A stretch of DNA of 64,000 bases from Tateyamaria omphalii (GTDB taxonomy: Bacteria > Pseudomonadota > Alphaproteobacteria > Rhodobacterales > Rhodobacteraceae), in contig NZ_BMWT01000009.1 of NCBI RefSeq assembly GCF_014651375.1, positions 1 through 64,000 of the forward strand. The letters are read 5' to 3'. The position numbers and the translations under genes were made by a program. Below are positions 8,948 through 17,785 of this stretch, piece after piece. Within the stretch, counting starts at the first letter, position 1, and each line of letters opens with the position of its first letter. Under the pieces are notes generated by a model, which ran no database searches, had not been told where the DNA came from, and worked only from the letters and a program-made list of their open reading frames with translations.

Positions 8948-9553
8948 ATGGATAAACCGACGATCGCTGCTTATGACGATGCCGCGAACAGGTCTGCCTA
9001 TCTTGACTTGAAGAGCCAACACAAGGCGCATCCGGTGCTGGACTTTTTCATCTCGCGCATTCCGCAAAACGGGCTGGTTCTTGACCTTGGTTGCGGTGTT
9101 GGCGCCGAAGCTGCAATCATGGTTCAACATGGGCTTCGGGTCGACGCAGTCGATGCGTCCCAAGGTATGGTTGATTGCGCCCAGGAAGTACACGGTATAG
9201 CTGCGCGATTGGCCACTTTCGATGACCTTGGAAGTTTTCAGAATCTTGATGGAGTTTGGGCCCATTTCAGTTTGCTGCATGCGCCAAGGCAGAAACTCCC
9301 CGAATATCTGAAAGACATCTTCAATGCTCTCAACCCAAACGGTGTCCTCTACATCAGTATGAAATGCGGATCAGGTGAACACCGCGATGGGTTGGGTCGA
9401 TTTTACAACTATTACGAAGTCGAAGAATTGGAACGGCATTTGCAATCTACTGGATTTGAATTGGTTTTCACAAACACTGGGACTGGAACAGGTCTAGACG
9501 AAGATGTCATGAGGTGGGTTATGTTCTTAGGGTTCAAGCCACAACCAAAGTAA
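8948..9553 (+). CDS. SAM-dependent methyltransferase, class I
   Basis: This 201-residue protein has a clear SAM-binding motif I (LVLDLGCGVGAEA, about residue 39-51), an acidic motif II end (VDAVDAS) and a motif III-like aspartate region (DGVWAHFSLLH). It belongs to the methyltransferase 11/12 group that methylates small molecules. The ATG at 8948 has AGAGGA 8 bases upstream; a TTG at 8945 is less likely. It is probably a tailoring enzyme of the NRPS product. A second, distinct methyltransferase gene follows after a 418-base gap. Confidence 0.87.
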   Translation: MDKPTIAAYDDAANRSAYLDLKSQHKAHPVLDFFISRIPQNGLVLDLGCGVGAEAAIMVQHGLRVDAVDASQGMVDCAQEVHGIAARLATFDDLGSFQNLDGVWAHFSLLHAPRQKLPEYLKDIFNALNPNGVLYISMKCGSGEHRDGLGRFYNYYEVEELERHLQSTGFELVFTNTGTGTGLDEDVMRWVMFLGFKPQPK

Positions 9554-9971
9554 CTTGGAGAATATCACGCAATTCAAATTGTGAGGTAAACAATTTAGGT
9601 GTGTCACTGCCTCAGGCGGTGTCTTTAGTGTGCTAAAATGAAAAACCTATTTCTTCATTTTAGAACTTTTTTATTGGTTTATGACGTATCTGCACTGAAC
9701 GAAAATTTATGTTCACCCTGGCAACATGCTGTTGTGTCAATTGAAAAATTACGCCTGGTGGTTTTCTTCGGAAAGCCGCGGATTCAATGCTCATTTGGGC
9801 GAATTTTTGCTACCCAATGTGAGGGCCAGGTTGAAATATCTGAAAAACCCGTAAAACTGGCAAAGTGCACCTGTGAATATTGGCCAATTTCGCCAAGCCA
9901 AAGGCCGTTGGATGATTATCCAATTGGCTTGGCTTCTATTCGGCCTGAAATCGAACACACGGAGTGACAAG
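9554..9971. other. AT-rich intergenic region without a convincing gene
   Basis: This is the longest gap in the biosynthetic cluster. A 109-codon frame (9638-9967, +) exists but has no ribosome site, no recognisable domain and an irregular composition, so I do not call it a gene. The stretch holds a hairpin with a T run at 9633-9663, and probably a promoter for the downstream transcription unit, but no clear -35/-10 pair was found. It may divide the cluster into two transcripts. Confidence 0.5.
9633..9671 (+). terminator. Possible Rho-independent terminator
   Basis: The arms CTAAAATGAA (9633-9642) and TTCATTTTAG (9654-9663) pair perfectly over 10 bases with an 11-base loop. Soon after comes a run of six T. 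The stem is AT-rich, so termination strength is doubtful. It lies 80 bases after a methyltransferase gene, a sensible place for a transcript end. Confidence 0.4.
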
Positions 9972-10727
9972 ATGAATGCAATTTTCGATAAAATCGCCTT
10001 TCAGTATGATGAAAACCGTGGAGGTGAAAGGCGTGGCCTACAGTTTTCCGAAGCAATTGAACCACTTATCGACAAAAATAGACGTGTTCTTGAAATGGGT
10101 GTCGGGACCGGTGTTGTGGCCGGGGCGCTGCAAAATAAAGGATATGATATCATAGGTATCGATGTTTCGAGTGAGATGCTAAGGCGCGCTGTTGATCGCG
10201 TTACTGCGCTCGTTTGGTCGGACATGAACAAATTACCGTTTCTAGACGGTTTCTTTGGCTGCGTGTATTCCGTCTGGGCGCTGCACCTCGCAGACGACAT
10301 TACCAAGGCCTTGAAAGAGGTAAGGCGAACCTTGGACGACGGTGGATGTTTCATCAACTGCTCGGCGGCCAACGCGGGTGTATCTCCTCCTAAGGATCCG
10401 GCTGGTCAGATTGTCGCTGAAATGCAGCTACAGCTCTCAGGGCCGCAGCTGTCACGCGATGCGCCAGAAGAGCTGGAAAAACTTTGCGGCGAGGCGGGAT
10501 TTGAGTTCGAGACAGTTGTGAATCTGTCTCACAGCTACAAGACATCCGTAACCGAGGTTCTCTTGCATATCGAGCGAAACGGCATGTCTACCCTCGTGAA
10601 AGCTTCTGAAGATCAACGACGCGACATCATTGAACCTGCTCTTGCCAAGCTACGAGACATTCCAAACCCGGATGATGAAATCATTCGCGATCGCGTACAT
10701 CAATTTGCGGTGCTGCGTGCTGTTTGA
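9972..10727 (+). CDS. SAM-dependent methyltransferase (methyltransferase 11 type)
   Basis: Residues about 37-49 (RVLEMGVGTGVVA) form SAM motif I, followed by IIGIDVSSEML (motif II), DMNKLPFLDGFFGCVYSVWALH (motif III) and a LDDGGCFI strand, the pattern of small-molecule methyltransferases such as UbiE/BioC-like enzymes. The ATG at 9972 has GGAG 7 bases upstream. A frame extension to 9873 has no such site. The protein is 251 residues. It starts a tightly spaced run of genes with the 2H phosphoesterase and the exporter, so it probably tailors the exported product. Confidence 0.87.
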   Translation: MNAIFDKIAFQYDENRGGERRGLQFSEAIEPLIDKNRRVLEMGVGTGVVAGALQNKGYDIIGIDVSSEMLRRAVDRVTALVWSDMNKLPFLDGFFGCVYSVWALHLADDITKALKEVRRTLDDGGCFINCSAANAGVSPPKDPAGQIVAEMQLQLSGPQLSRDAPEELEKLCGEAGFEFETVVNLSHSYKTSVTEVLLHIERNGMSTLVKASEDQRRDIIEPALAKLRDIPNPDDEIIRDRVHQFAVLRAV

Positions 10728-10730
10728 AAC

Positions 10731-11369
10731 ATGAGTGTTCCGGCATCATCGGCGCTGTTCATCGCCCTCGAAGTTGAAAATTCGGCCGCCAGAAATCTGC
10801 TTGGTCTTCAGTCCGGTGTGTCTGATGCGCATTGGGTTCCACGCGCAGCTTTGCATGTCACCATGCGTTACCTGAGGGTAATTGAGCGCCAGGACGAGTT
10901 GATAGAAAGGCTGAATTCTGTAACAAGGGCGACCTTCAAGATGAAGGTTGCGGGGGTTGGTCATTTCGACCTTTTGGACGGCGCGGTCGCTCTTTGGGCT
11001 GGAGTGAAACCGGTGCGTGCCATGTGTGATTTGCACGAAGCGCTCGACAATATTGCTCTGGATATGGGGTCGCAAAGACCGAGCCGTCCATGGAAGCCCC
11101 ATATCTCCGTTGGGTTTCGTGCGCGACCTCATGCCAGTGTCACAACGTGGAAACAACAGCACAAGACGCTTGATCTGCCGAGTGAAAATGTGACCGGGTT
11201 TGGTTTGTTTTCTTCTCGGAAGCTGCCTGAAACGGGCGGATATGAGCGGATTGCGTGGTTTCCGCTATCGCTTGAAGCAAGGAATGATGTGCCTGAACTT
11301 CATCTATCTAAAGAGGGCACCCTTCAATCAGATGTTGAGCCGGTAAAACAGGCCGGGGACACATCTTGA
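10731..11369 (+). CDS. 2H phosphoesterase, ThpR/LigT (2'-5' RNA ligase) family
   Basis: Two HxT/S motifs define the 2H family: HVTM near residue 42 and HISV near residue 123, the second preceded by RPWKP, as in ThpR RNA 2',3'-cyclic phosphodiesterases. FIALEVE at the N-terminus matches the usual FxAL start. Known members hydrolyse 2',3'-cyclic phosphates on RNA or nucleotides. The roughly 30-residue C-terminal tail past the fold is not explained. Coding begins 3 bases after the methyltransferase stop, and the end overlaps the exporter start (TTGA). Such an enzyme is uncommon in an NRPS operon and fits the nucleotide-chemistry theme of the neighbours. Confidence 0.85.
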   Translation: MSVPASSALFIALEVENSAARNLLGLQSGVSDAHWVPRAALHVTMRYLRVIERQDELIERLNSVTRATFKMKVAGVGHFDLLDGAVALWAGVKPVRAMCDLHEALDNIALDMGSQRPSRPWKPHISVGFRARPHASVTTWKQQHKTLDLPSENVTGFGLFSSRKLPETGGYERIAWFPLSLEARNDVPELHLSKEGTLQSDVEPVKQAGDTS

Positions 11370-13213
11370 AGAGCATCGCCGACTTCATTGACCCTCTCAA
11401 GGCGCCAGACAGGCCGCCACCGCGCAGTTTGTTCAGTTTCTTTGGTTGGTCGCTTAAAGGTGCATTCCCCGCCTTGAGTTTGTCCGCTGCCGTGTGGACG
11501 CTGGCCGGTTTTCTTGAAGTCGCGAATGCCGTGATCCTTGGTCATCTGATCGATAAGGCCATCAGCACCGGGCCGGACCGTTTCTTTGACACGCATCTGT
11601 GGTTCTCCATTGGTGTCTTCGCTTTCTTTATGGTGTTGCGACCTTTGGTTTTGGGTGCGTCCTCGGTGATCAATTTTGTCCTGATCGCGCCCAACATCGT
11701 GCTGATGGTTTTGATGCGCCTGCATCGGTGGACGTTGGGGCAAACATCCGGATTTTTCGATAGTGAGTTGACCGGTCGCATAGCTCAGAAGCAGCTTCAG
11801 ACGTCCCGCGCGCTGGCCAGTTTTGCGTCTGAAACGATTTACCTCGTCTTTTACGCATTGGTGTCCTTCTTAGGAGCGGCGTTTCTGCTGGTTTCGGTAA
11901 GCTGGAGCATTGCATTGCTTCTGGCGGGTTGGTTGGTTGTCTATCTTGCCCTGATTGCCTGGTACATGCCGAAGCTACGCGAGCGATCTGCCCACAGGGC
12001 AAATGCGTATTCTGTCCTGACGGGTTCGATTGTCGATACACTTTCCAACATGAAAACGGTCACCCTTTTTGCAAGGGGACAACACGAAGTTGAACGTGCG
12101 GGATCGGTGGCGACATCATATCGTGCAAGTGCGATTGTGTGGGGGACCACTGCGGCGTGGTTCAGATTTCTACTGACAGTATTGGCAGGCAGCTTACCGG
12201 TCCTTTTGATTGGAAGCAGTGTGCTTCTTTGGGCGGATGGGCTGGCCAGCGAAGGTGATATCGCTGCGGCAGGCGCAATCGCGATCCGTGTAGCGCAGAT
12301 GACCGGATACATCAGCCATACGTTAATGGGTCTGCACGCGTCTCTTGGTGAGATCGAAGACGGCATTGCCTTGCTGACCCGACCACATGCGTTGCCAGAC
12401 GCAGAAAGCGCTGCTCCACTTCGCGACCCGCATCCAGTTATTCGTTTTGAGAACGTTAGCTTTTCGTATTCAGGGAGTTCTGATCAGGGCGTTCAAGACA
12501 TTAACCTGACCATACAACCGGGTGAAAAAGTCGGCATCGTGGGGCCATCTGGTGCGGGCAAGTCGACCTTGCTTGCCTTAATTTTGCGTATGATTGATCC
12601 AGTCAAAGGTCGCGTTCTTGTTGGCGATATGGATGTTCGCGACATGGAGCAAGAAAGCCTGCGCCGAAACATCTGTGGTGTCCTTCAGGAAACAGCGATC
12701 TTCAGCCGATCAGTACGCGAAAATATCCTTTATGGTCAGCTGGATGCAACAGACGAGGACATCATTTATGCAGCCCGTGGCGCAGACGCACATGACTTCA
12801 TCATGCAGCTGGAAGACGGGTTTGGCAGGGAAGGGTATGACGCTTTGCTCGGCGAACGTGGTGCGACGCTTTCAGGGGGGCAAAGGCAGCGCATTTCCAT
12901 TGCCCGCGCCTTGCTGACGGATGCCCCGATTGTGCTGCTGGACGAAGCAACCAGTGCGCTGGACTCTGAAACCGACGCGACGGTGCAAAACGCCATCAAC
13001 GGGAAACTGTTGGACCGCACAGTGCTGGTTGTTGCGCATCGACTTTCAACCGTCATGCAAATGGACCGCATCATCGTTCTGGACGCCGGCCGGATCGTAG
13101 AGCAGGGGACCCATTCTCAATTGCTGTTCAAGGGCGGCCTTTACGCGCGGTTCTGGGCCCGTCAACGCGAACAGATGGATCCGGCAAATATGATGCAGGA
13201 GCGGTCAGTATGA
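11366..13213 (+). CDS. ABC exporter, fused membrane and ATPase domains
   Basis: This is a half-transporter of 615 residues. The N-terminal 330 residues are rich in hydrophobic segments (type-I exporter membrane domain). The nucleotide-binding domain has Walker A GPSGAGKST, signature LSGGQRQRISIARAL, Walker B IVLLDEATSALD and the H-loop VVAHRLS. It acts as a dimer in the inner membrane and, by position, is the likely exporter of the NRPS product or its self-resistance pump. The proposed start is a TTG at 11366 overlapping the previous stop by 4 bases; the next residues are KSIADFID. Its stop overlaps a 33-codon ORF (ATGA). Confidence 0.9.
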   Translation: MKSIADFIDPLKAPDRPPPRSLFSFFGWSLKGAFPALSLSAAVWTLAGFLEVANAVILGHLIDKAISTGPDRFFDTHLWFSIGVFAFFMVLRPLVLGASSVINFVLIAPNIVLMVLMRLHRWTLGQTSGFFDSELTGRIAQKQLQTSRALASFASETIYLVFYALVSFLGAAFLLVSVSWSIALLLAGWLVVYLALIAWYMPKLRERSAHRANAYSVLTGSIVDTLSNMKTVTLFARGQHEVERAGSVATSYRASAIVWGTTAAWFRFLLTVLAGSLPVLLIGSSVLLWADGLASEGDIAAAGAIAIRVAQMTGYISHTLMGLHASLGEIEDGIALLTRPHALPDAESAAPLRDPHPVIRFENVSFSYSGSSDQGVQDINLTIQPGEKVGIVGPSGAGKSTLLALILRMIDPVKGRVLVGDMDVRDMEQESLRRNICGVLQETAIFSRSVRENILYGQLDATDEDIIYAARGADAHDFIMQLEDGFGREGYDALLGERGATLSGGQRQRISIARALLTDAPIVLLDEATSALDSETDATVQNAINGKLLDRTVLVVAHRLSTVMQMDRIIVLDAGRIVEQGTHSQLLFKGGLYARFWARQREQMDPANMMQERSV

Positions 13214-13311
13214 GACTTGATGGTCAACATGTTCACGCGAAAACGATGCTCCGAAAAGCGCGGTGCCACTTTGAAGATGCGCAAGAAAACCAGAAGGTGA
13301 GCCTGCGATGA
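13210..13311 (+). CDS. Small coupled ORF, 33 codons, function unknown
   Basis: This ATG-to-TGA frame begins with ATGA shared with the exporter stop and ends with ATGA shared with the monooxygenase start, so it fills the gap between the two genes exactly. The predicted peptide is hydrophilic, begins MRLDGQHVHAK, has one cysteine at position 19 and several charged residues. No domain is recognised. It may be a short translated linker that keeps ribosomes coupled, or a genuine small protein or precursor. The exact fit at both ends is the only support. Confidence 0.45.
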   Translation: MRLDGQHVHAKTMLRKARCHFEDAQENQKVSLR

Positions 13312-15167
13312 TCCGGAACAATAGCGTACGCGCTCTGACCGCAGAAGAAGAAGTTGAAGAAATACGGGAACGCTACCGTGTTGAACGGCTCAAACGACAA
13401 CGCCCGGCTGATGGCGAACAGTACATCAGTCTTCCACGCCGGGTTGCAAAAAAAACGAGATTGCCCGATCCCCGCACCCCTCTTGTAGACGATGTAACGG
13501 TGACGGTGATCGGAGGTGGTCTTTCCGGATTGGTGGCCGGCGCAAAACTGCGTGAAGCGGAATGCGGTACAATCAGGATTGTCGAGAAAGCTCCGGATTT
13601 CGGTGGTGTTTGGTACAGCAACATTTACCCGGGTGCAGAATGTGATACCGCCGCAATCGTATACATGCCTCTACTTGAGGAACTGGGGTACCTTCCCAGA
13701 CACAAATACGCTTCCGGAGCGGAAATCCGGTCGTATTGCCAGAGTGTTGCAAGGCACTTCAAGTTGGATGAGGGAGCTTTGCTGGAAACAGAAGTCACCT
13801 GCCTGACCTGGCTGCCCAAGGCTTCAAGGTGGCAGGTTGAAACCAATCGAGGTGATAAATTTCTGTCACGGTATGTGACCCTGGGTTTGGGTCAATTTCA
13901 GACACCTAAGATCCCGAACCTTCCAGGAATCGATGCTTATCAAGGGCACATTTTCCACACATCGTCATGGGATTATGACTACACAGGCGGTGGTCCTGAT
14001 GGTGCATGCATGGTTCGCCTTGTCGACAAACGCGTCGGCGTAGTTGGAAGTGGGCCCAGTGCCATTCAAAGTATCCCGCACCTTTCCAAGGCAGCGCGGG
14101 ATGTATTTGTGTTCCAACGCACGCCTTCATCTGTTGACGCACGAGGAAATCAAACGACACCGTCCCATTGGTGTGACCAAGCCCAAAATCCGGGTTGGCA
14201 ACGGGAGTTGATGGCCAACTACATCCAGTTTCGCAACCCGTTAAATGACGTTCAGGACAGTGTAGACGATAATTGGACGCAGATTGCCGCCCGTATCCGC
14301 AAGCGGCTGGATCAAGTGCCGCCCGAACTCAGAACCCAAGAGGTGATTGATGAAGTTCAGGACTTGGCGGACATTGAAAACATGGCTGAATTGCGCGCGC
14401 GTGTGGCACGCGTTGTGCATGATCCTGAGACCGCGCAGGCGTTGCAGGCATGGTATCCGCAATTCTGCAAACGCCCATGCTTTCATGATGGCTACCTTGA
14501 AGCATTCAACCAACCGAATACGCATCTGATTGATACGGAAGGCAAAGGTGTGTCAGCCATGACAAGCAACGGTGTTGTTGCGGCGGGTCAACATTTTGAG
14601 CTGGATTGCGTGATTTTTGCGACCGGTTTTTGGAACACGGTCGGTGGGCCCGTGCAAGACAGCCTGACTATACATGGACGGGACACCACGTTGCGTGACG
14701 CATGGGCTGGCGGCATTCAAAGCTTTCAAGGCGTCTTTGTGCACGGTTTTCCCAACTTCTTTGTGATGCAGCCGGCGCAAGGCGCAAACTTTTTGTCCAA
14801 CATCACCCATAACTCCGTGGATGCTGCACATACGATTGCTGCAGTTGTCAGCCACGGCTTGAAAACAAATGCGGACGAGACTGAAGTTTGCAGTGACATG
14901 CAGGCACATTGGCTTGCCTATTTGCAAGGAGGTACAAGACGCCTTGCGTTGGCCGATTGCACACCCGGCATCTTTAATAATGATGGCGATCTCAGCGATC
15001 CAGCCGTTGATTGGAACATCGGTTATCCTGATGGCCCGGCAAAGTACTTTCAGTACACAGAGCGTTGGCGAAATGAAGGAGATTTCGACGGCCTGATATT
15101 TCGCCGGAGCACTCAACAACCAGGTTCTCGCTTGAATGTTGCGGAACATTGCGATGACGATGCGTGA
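13308..15167 (+). CDS. Baeyer-Villiger-like FAD/NAD(P)H monooxygenase
   Basis: This is a class B flavoprotein monooxygenase of 619 residues. It has the first Rossmann motif GGGLSGL (FAD), then GGVWYSNIYPGAECD, the Baeyer-Villiger fingerprint variant YQGHIFHTSSWD (consensus FxGxxxHxxxWP/D), the second Rossmann GSGPSA (NADPH) and FATGFW. Such enzymes insert oxygen next to a ketone or oxidise heteroatoms. An N-terminal charged extension of about 60 residues (EEEVEEIRERYRVERLKRQR) resembles that of the longer BVMO subgroup. It is coupled to the small ORF upstream and overlaps the FMN-barrel gene downstream by 14 bases. Confidence 0.9.
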   Translation: MIRNNSVRALTAEEEVEEIRERYRVERLKRQRPADGEQYISLPRRVAKKTRLPDPRTPLVDDVTVTVIGGGLSGLVAGAKLREAECGTIRIVEKAPDFGGVWYSNIYPGAECDTAAIVYMPLLEELGYLPRHKYASGAEIRSYCQSVARHFKLDEGALLETEVTCLTWLPKASRWQVETNRGDKFLSRYVTLGLGQFQTPKIPNLPGIDAYQGHIFHTSSWDYDYTGGGPDGACMVRLVDKRVGVVGSGPSAIQSIPHLSKAARDVFVFQRTPSSVDARGNQTTPSHWCDQAQNPGWQRELMANYIQFRNPLNDVQDSVDDNWTQIAARIRKRLDQVPPELRTQEVIDEVQDLADIENMAELRARVARVVHDPETAQALQAWYPQFCKRPCFHDGYLEAFNQPNTHLIDTEGKGVSAMTSNGVVAAGQHFELDCVIFATGFWNTVGGPVQDSLTIHGRDTTLRDAWAGGIQSFQGVFVHGFPNFFVMQPAQGANFLSNITHNSVDAAHTIAAVVSHGLKTNADETEVCSDMQAHWLAYLQGGTRRLALADCTPGIFNNDGDLSDPAVDWNIGYPDGPAKYFQYTERWRNEGDFDGLIFRRSTQQPGSRLNVAEHCDDDA

Positions 15168-15789
15168 CCCATTTTATCATAGCGGCATGCGGGTTGTGCA
15201 GGATCGGTTTGGCGGGCGTGACACGGCGGATGCCATTCACAAGCACTTTGTCACGACCACCCTGACAGAGGAACAAATCGCCATCATTGCCGGGTCACGC
15301 GCCTTCTTTGTTGCAACAAGCTGGGACAGTCACGTCGATTGCAGCATGAAGTGCGGCAAAGATGGGTTTGTGCGCGTGATGGCGCCCAACATCATTGAGT
15401 ACCCAGAATACAACGGTAACTCCATGTACCGAACCTTGGGGAATCTCGAAAGGAACCCGAATTGCGGGTTGCTGTTTGTTGACCTCGAAAACGGGGGCAA
15501 CCGGCTTCGTCTTAGAGGTCAGGCGCAGGTGTTTTACGGAGGCAAGAGACTTCATGCGCATCAAGGGGCCTGTGCGGTTGTCCGTGTTCGAGTAGTGAGT
15601 TTCCCCAACTGCAGCCGATATCGCCCTCGCTTTGATGGATCGGACCGGGAAACCTATGATCCGGCCAACGATGTTCGAACTGTGCCCAAGTGGAAAACGC
15701 TGGCCGAGGTTGCGCCCACACTACCCGAAAGTGATCCACATTTTGAGGCCTTGCAGCCCGCCAAACCAACGCCGGGCAGCGACACATGA
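15154..15789 (+). CDS. Pyridoxamine-5'-phosphate-oxidase-like FMN split-barrel protein
   Basis: The sequence pattern SRAFFVATSWDSHVDCSMKCG...GNSMYRTLGNLERNPNCGLLFVD is typical of the PNPOx-related FMN-binding split barrel family. These proteins bind FMN or F420 and often act as oxidoreductases or flavin partners. The start at 15154 (ATG) lies inside the monooxygenase gene; an ATG at 15160 is equally possible. The central strand after RLRGQAQVFYGG is followed by an odd AHQGACAVVRVRVVSFPNCSRY segment. It may supply reduced flavin to, or work on the same intermediate as, the upstream monooxygenase; this is inference from adjacency. Confidence 0.8.
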   Translation: MTMRDPFYHSGMRVVQDRFGGRDTADAIHKHFVTTTLTEEQIAIIAGSRAFFVATSWDSHVDCSMKCGKDGFVRVMAPNIIEYPEYNGNSMYRTLGNLERNPNCGLLFVDLENGGNRLRLRGQAQVFYGGKRLHAHQGACAVVRVRVVSFPNCSRYRPRFDGSDRETYDPANDVRTVPKWKTLAEVAPTLPESDPHFEALQPAKPTPGSDT

Positions 15790-15802
15790 ATTGGGTTTCT
15801 AG

Positions 15803-17731
15803 ATGTGTGGCATAGCTGGTGTAGTAACCTCGGCTCCGCAAGATGATTTGGCAGGGACAGTACGGCGCATGACTGCAACTTTGGGCCACCGGGGGCCGGA
15901 CGGTGCGGGTGTGTGGTCGTCCGACGATGGCACAGTCAGTTTGGGCCATCGCCGATTGTCGGTGGTAGATCTTGATGATCGCGCAAGCCAACCGATGAAA
16001 GACGCCTCGGGTCGGTATGTGATCAGCTTCAATGGCGAGGTCTATAACTTTCGCACCTTGCGCAAAGAGTTGTCCGGGGCAGGGTACGCGATGTCTACCC
16101 AATCAGACACCGAAGTACTGATCGAAGCATTTGCCAACTGGGGTGTCAGACGCACCCTGGACAGAATTCAGGGCATGTTCGCCTTCGCGGTTTGGGACGA
16201 TGTGGCAAAGGTGTTTTATCTGTGCCGCGACCGTTTTGGAATCAAGCCATGTTACTGGCGTTTTGACAGCGGTGTTTTTTCCTTTGGGTCTGAGATGAAG
16301 GCTCTCTTTGCCTGTGCCGAAAATCCGCTGCCGCTGAACCCGGCAGCGATCGCGCATTTGCTGGATTTTGACTATGTGCCGTCGCCCGACAGCGTGTTCC
16401 AAGGCATCCAGCAGCTGGCGCCTGGTGAACTTCTGATTATGAAACGCGGAGAACCGCCGACTGTTTCTCCATACTGGTCATTGGAAACAGAGCGCAAAAA
16501 CCGAACGGGGTTGCTTGCCGAGCGATCAGATGCCGAACTTTTGGATGAATGTGACACGCTCCTGAATCAGGTGATCGAAGAATACCTTGATTGCGATGTC
16601 CCAACGGGTTGTTTTCTGTCGGGCGGAATAGACTCATCACTTATTTCGGCGATTGCTTCGAGGAAGCTGCAATCGCCGTTGCGTACGTTTTCAATTGGCT
16701 TCTCAGAGGCGTCTTGGGACGAAAGCGGACGAGCACGAAAAATCGCAAGCTACATCGGAACCAAGCATGAAGAGTTGATTTTGACAGCCCGGATGGCGCA
16801 GGACCTGGTTGAAGCAATCCCGGACTACTACGATGTCCCCTTTGCGGATTTTTCGCAGCTGCCAACACTTGCAGTAAGCCGCCTTGCAAGAAACGAAGTC
16901 ACCGTTTGCCTTTCGGGCGACGGTGGTGATGAGCTGTTTGCCGGGTATGACCGATATGACTGGAGCCAACGGATTTGGGCGTTGCATCGCGCGTTGCCAG
17001 GACCCGTTTACAAGGGTTTGAACGCATTGTGCAGCAGCCGGTTCATGAGGTCGGTCAGATCAGCCTTGCCACCCCATGTGAGCGAAACAGTTAGGCGCTT
17101 GCCGGAATTTGCACTGAACGGGGCCGCTCCCGCCACATTTGATGACTACTACAAGACGATTATGCGCAATCATCCGAGTTGTTTGCATGAAGGAACAGCA
17201 ACTGAGTCCCTGGCATCAACCGTTCCCTATTGGATAGAAGGCGCCGGGCTTGAGCGGCTTGATTCCATGCAGATCGCCGATATCCGTCACTATATGGGTG
17301 ATGGCATTTTGACCAAAGTTGATCGTGCGAGCATGAGTGTCGGACTGGAGGTGCGGATACCCTTTTTGAATGAACGGATGGTCGACTTTGCATTTTCACT
17401 GCCCATGAGAAGCAGACATTCAAAATCCGGTTTGCGCAGTTTAGAAAAACAACTTGCCTACAGATACATACCCAAAGCACTTCTAGACAGCCCCAAAATG
17501 GGGTTCGGGTTTCCCGTCGACAGCTGGCTGAGAGCAGAACTGCGCGATTGGGCTGAGGACCTTCTCTCGCACAGCAGGCTTAAACAACTGCCCTACATTA
17601 ACGCGGGGAAGGTTCGCAAATTGTGGGATCAGCACATCTCGGGGACCGTGGACAGGCACTGGCAATTGTGGCCAGTGCTTATCTATTCGCAGTGGATGCA
17701 ACGGTGGAAAACCCACATAGCGATGCCATAG
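15803..17731 (+). CDS. Asparagine synthase-like glutamine amidotransferase
   Basis: The protein begins MCGIAGV, so Cys2 is the glutaminase nucleophile once Met is removed. The class II GATase domain (about 1-210) includes LGHRGPDG, SFNGEVYNF and DTEVL. The synthetase domain has the PP-loop SGGIDSS and CLSGDGGDELFAGY, plus KVDRASM and VRIPFLN. At 642 residues it is the long AsnB form common in secondary-metabolite clusters, where it converts carboxylates to amides or closes rings by acyl-AMP chemistry. No clear Shine-Dalgarno precedes the start, but Cys2 fixes it. It ends the first run of cluster genes; the next two genes point the other way. Confidence 0.92.
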   Translation: MCGIAGVVTSAPQDDLAGTVRRMTATLGHRGPDGAGVWSSDDGTVSLGHRRLSVVDLDDRASQPMKDASGRYVISFNGEVYNFRTLRKELSGAGYAMSTQSDTEVLIEAFANWGVRRTLDRIQGMFAFAVWDDVAKVFYLCRDRFGIKPCYWRFDSGVFSFGSEMKALFACAENPLPLNPAAIAHLLDFDYVPSPDSVFQGIQQLAPGELLIMKRGEPPTVSPYWSLETERKNRTGLLAERSDAELLDECDTLLNQVIEEYLDCDVPTGCFLSGGIDSSLISAIASRKLQSPLRTFSIGFSEASWDESGRARKIASYIGTKHEELILTARMAQDLVEAIPDYYDVPFADFSQLPTLAVSRLARNEVTVCLSGDGGDELFAGYDRYDWSQRIWALHRALPGPVYKGLNALCSSRFMRSVRSALPPHVSETVRRLPEFALNGAAPATFDDYYKTIMRNHPSCLHEGTATESLASTVPYWIEGAGLERLDSMQIADIRHYMGDGILTKVDRASMSVGLEVRIPFLNERMVDFAFSLPMRSRHSKSGLRSLEKQLAYRYIPKALLDSPKMGFGFPVDSWLRAELRDWAEDLLSHSRLKQLPYINAGKVRKLWDQHISGTVDRHWQLWPVLIYSQWMQRWKTHIAMP

Positions 17732-17785
17732 CGGGTCTCTCCAAGCCCTTGGATGAGAAGTGCCAGCTAGCACTACAAAATCCAT

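Noticed and set aside
9638-9967. 109-codon open frame in the methyltransferase gap
   Set aside because: No ribosome site and no family resemblance, and a hairpin with a T run overlaps its start.
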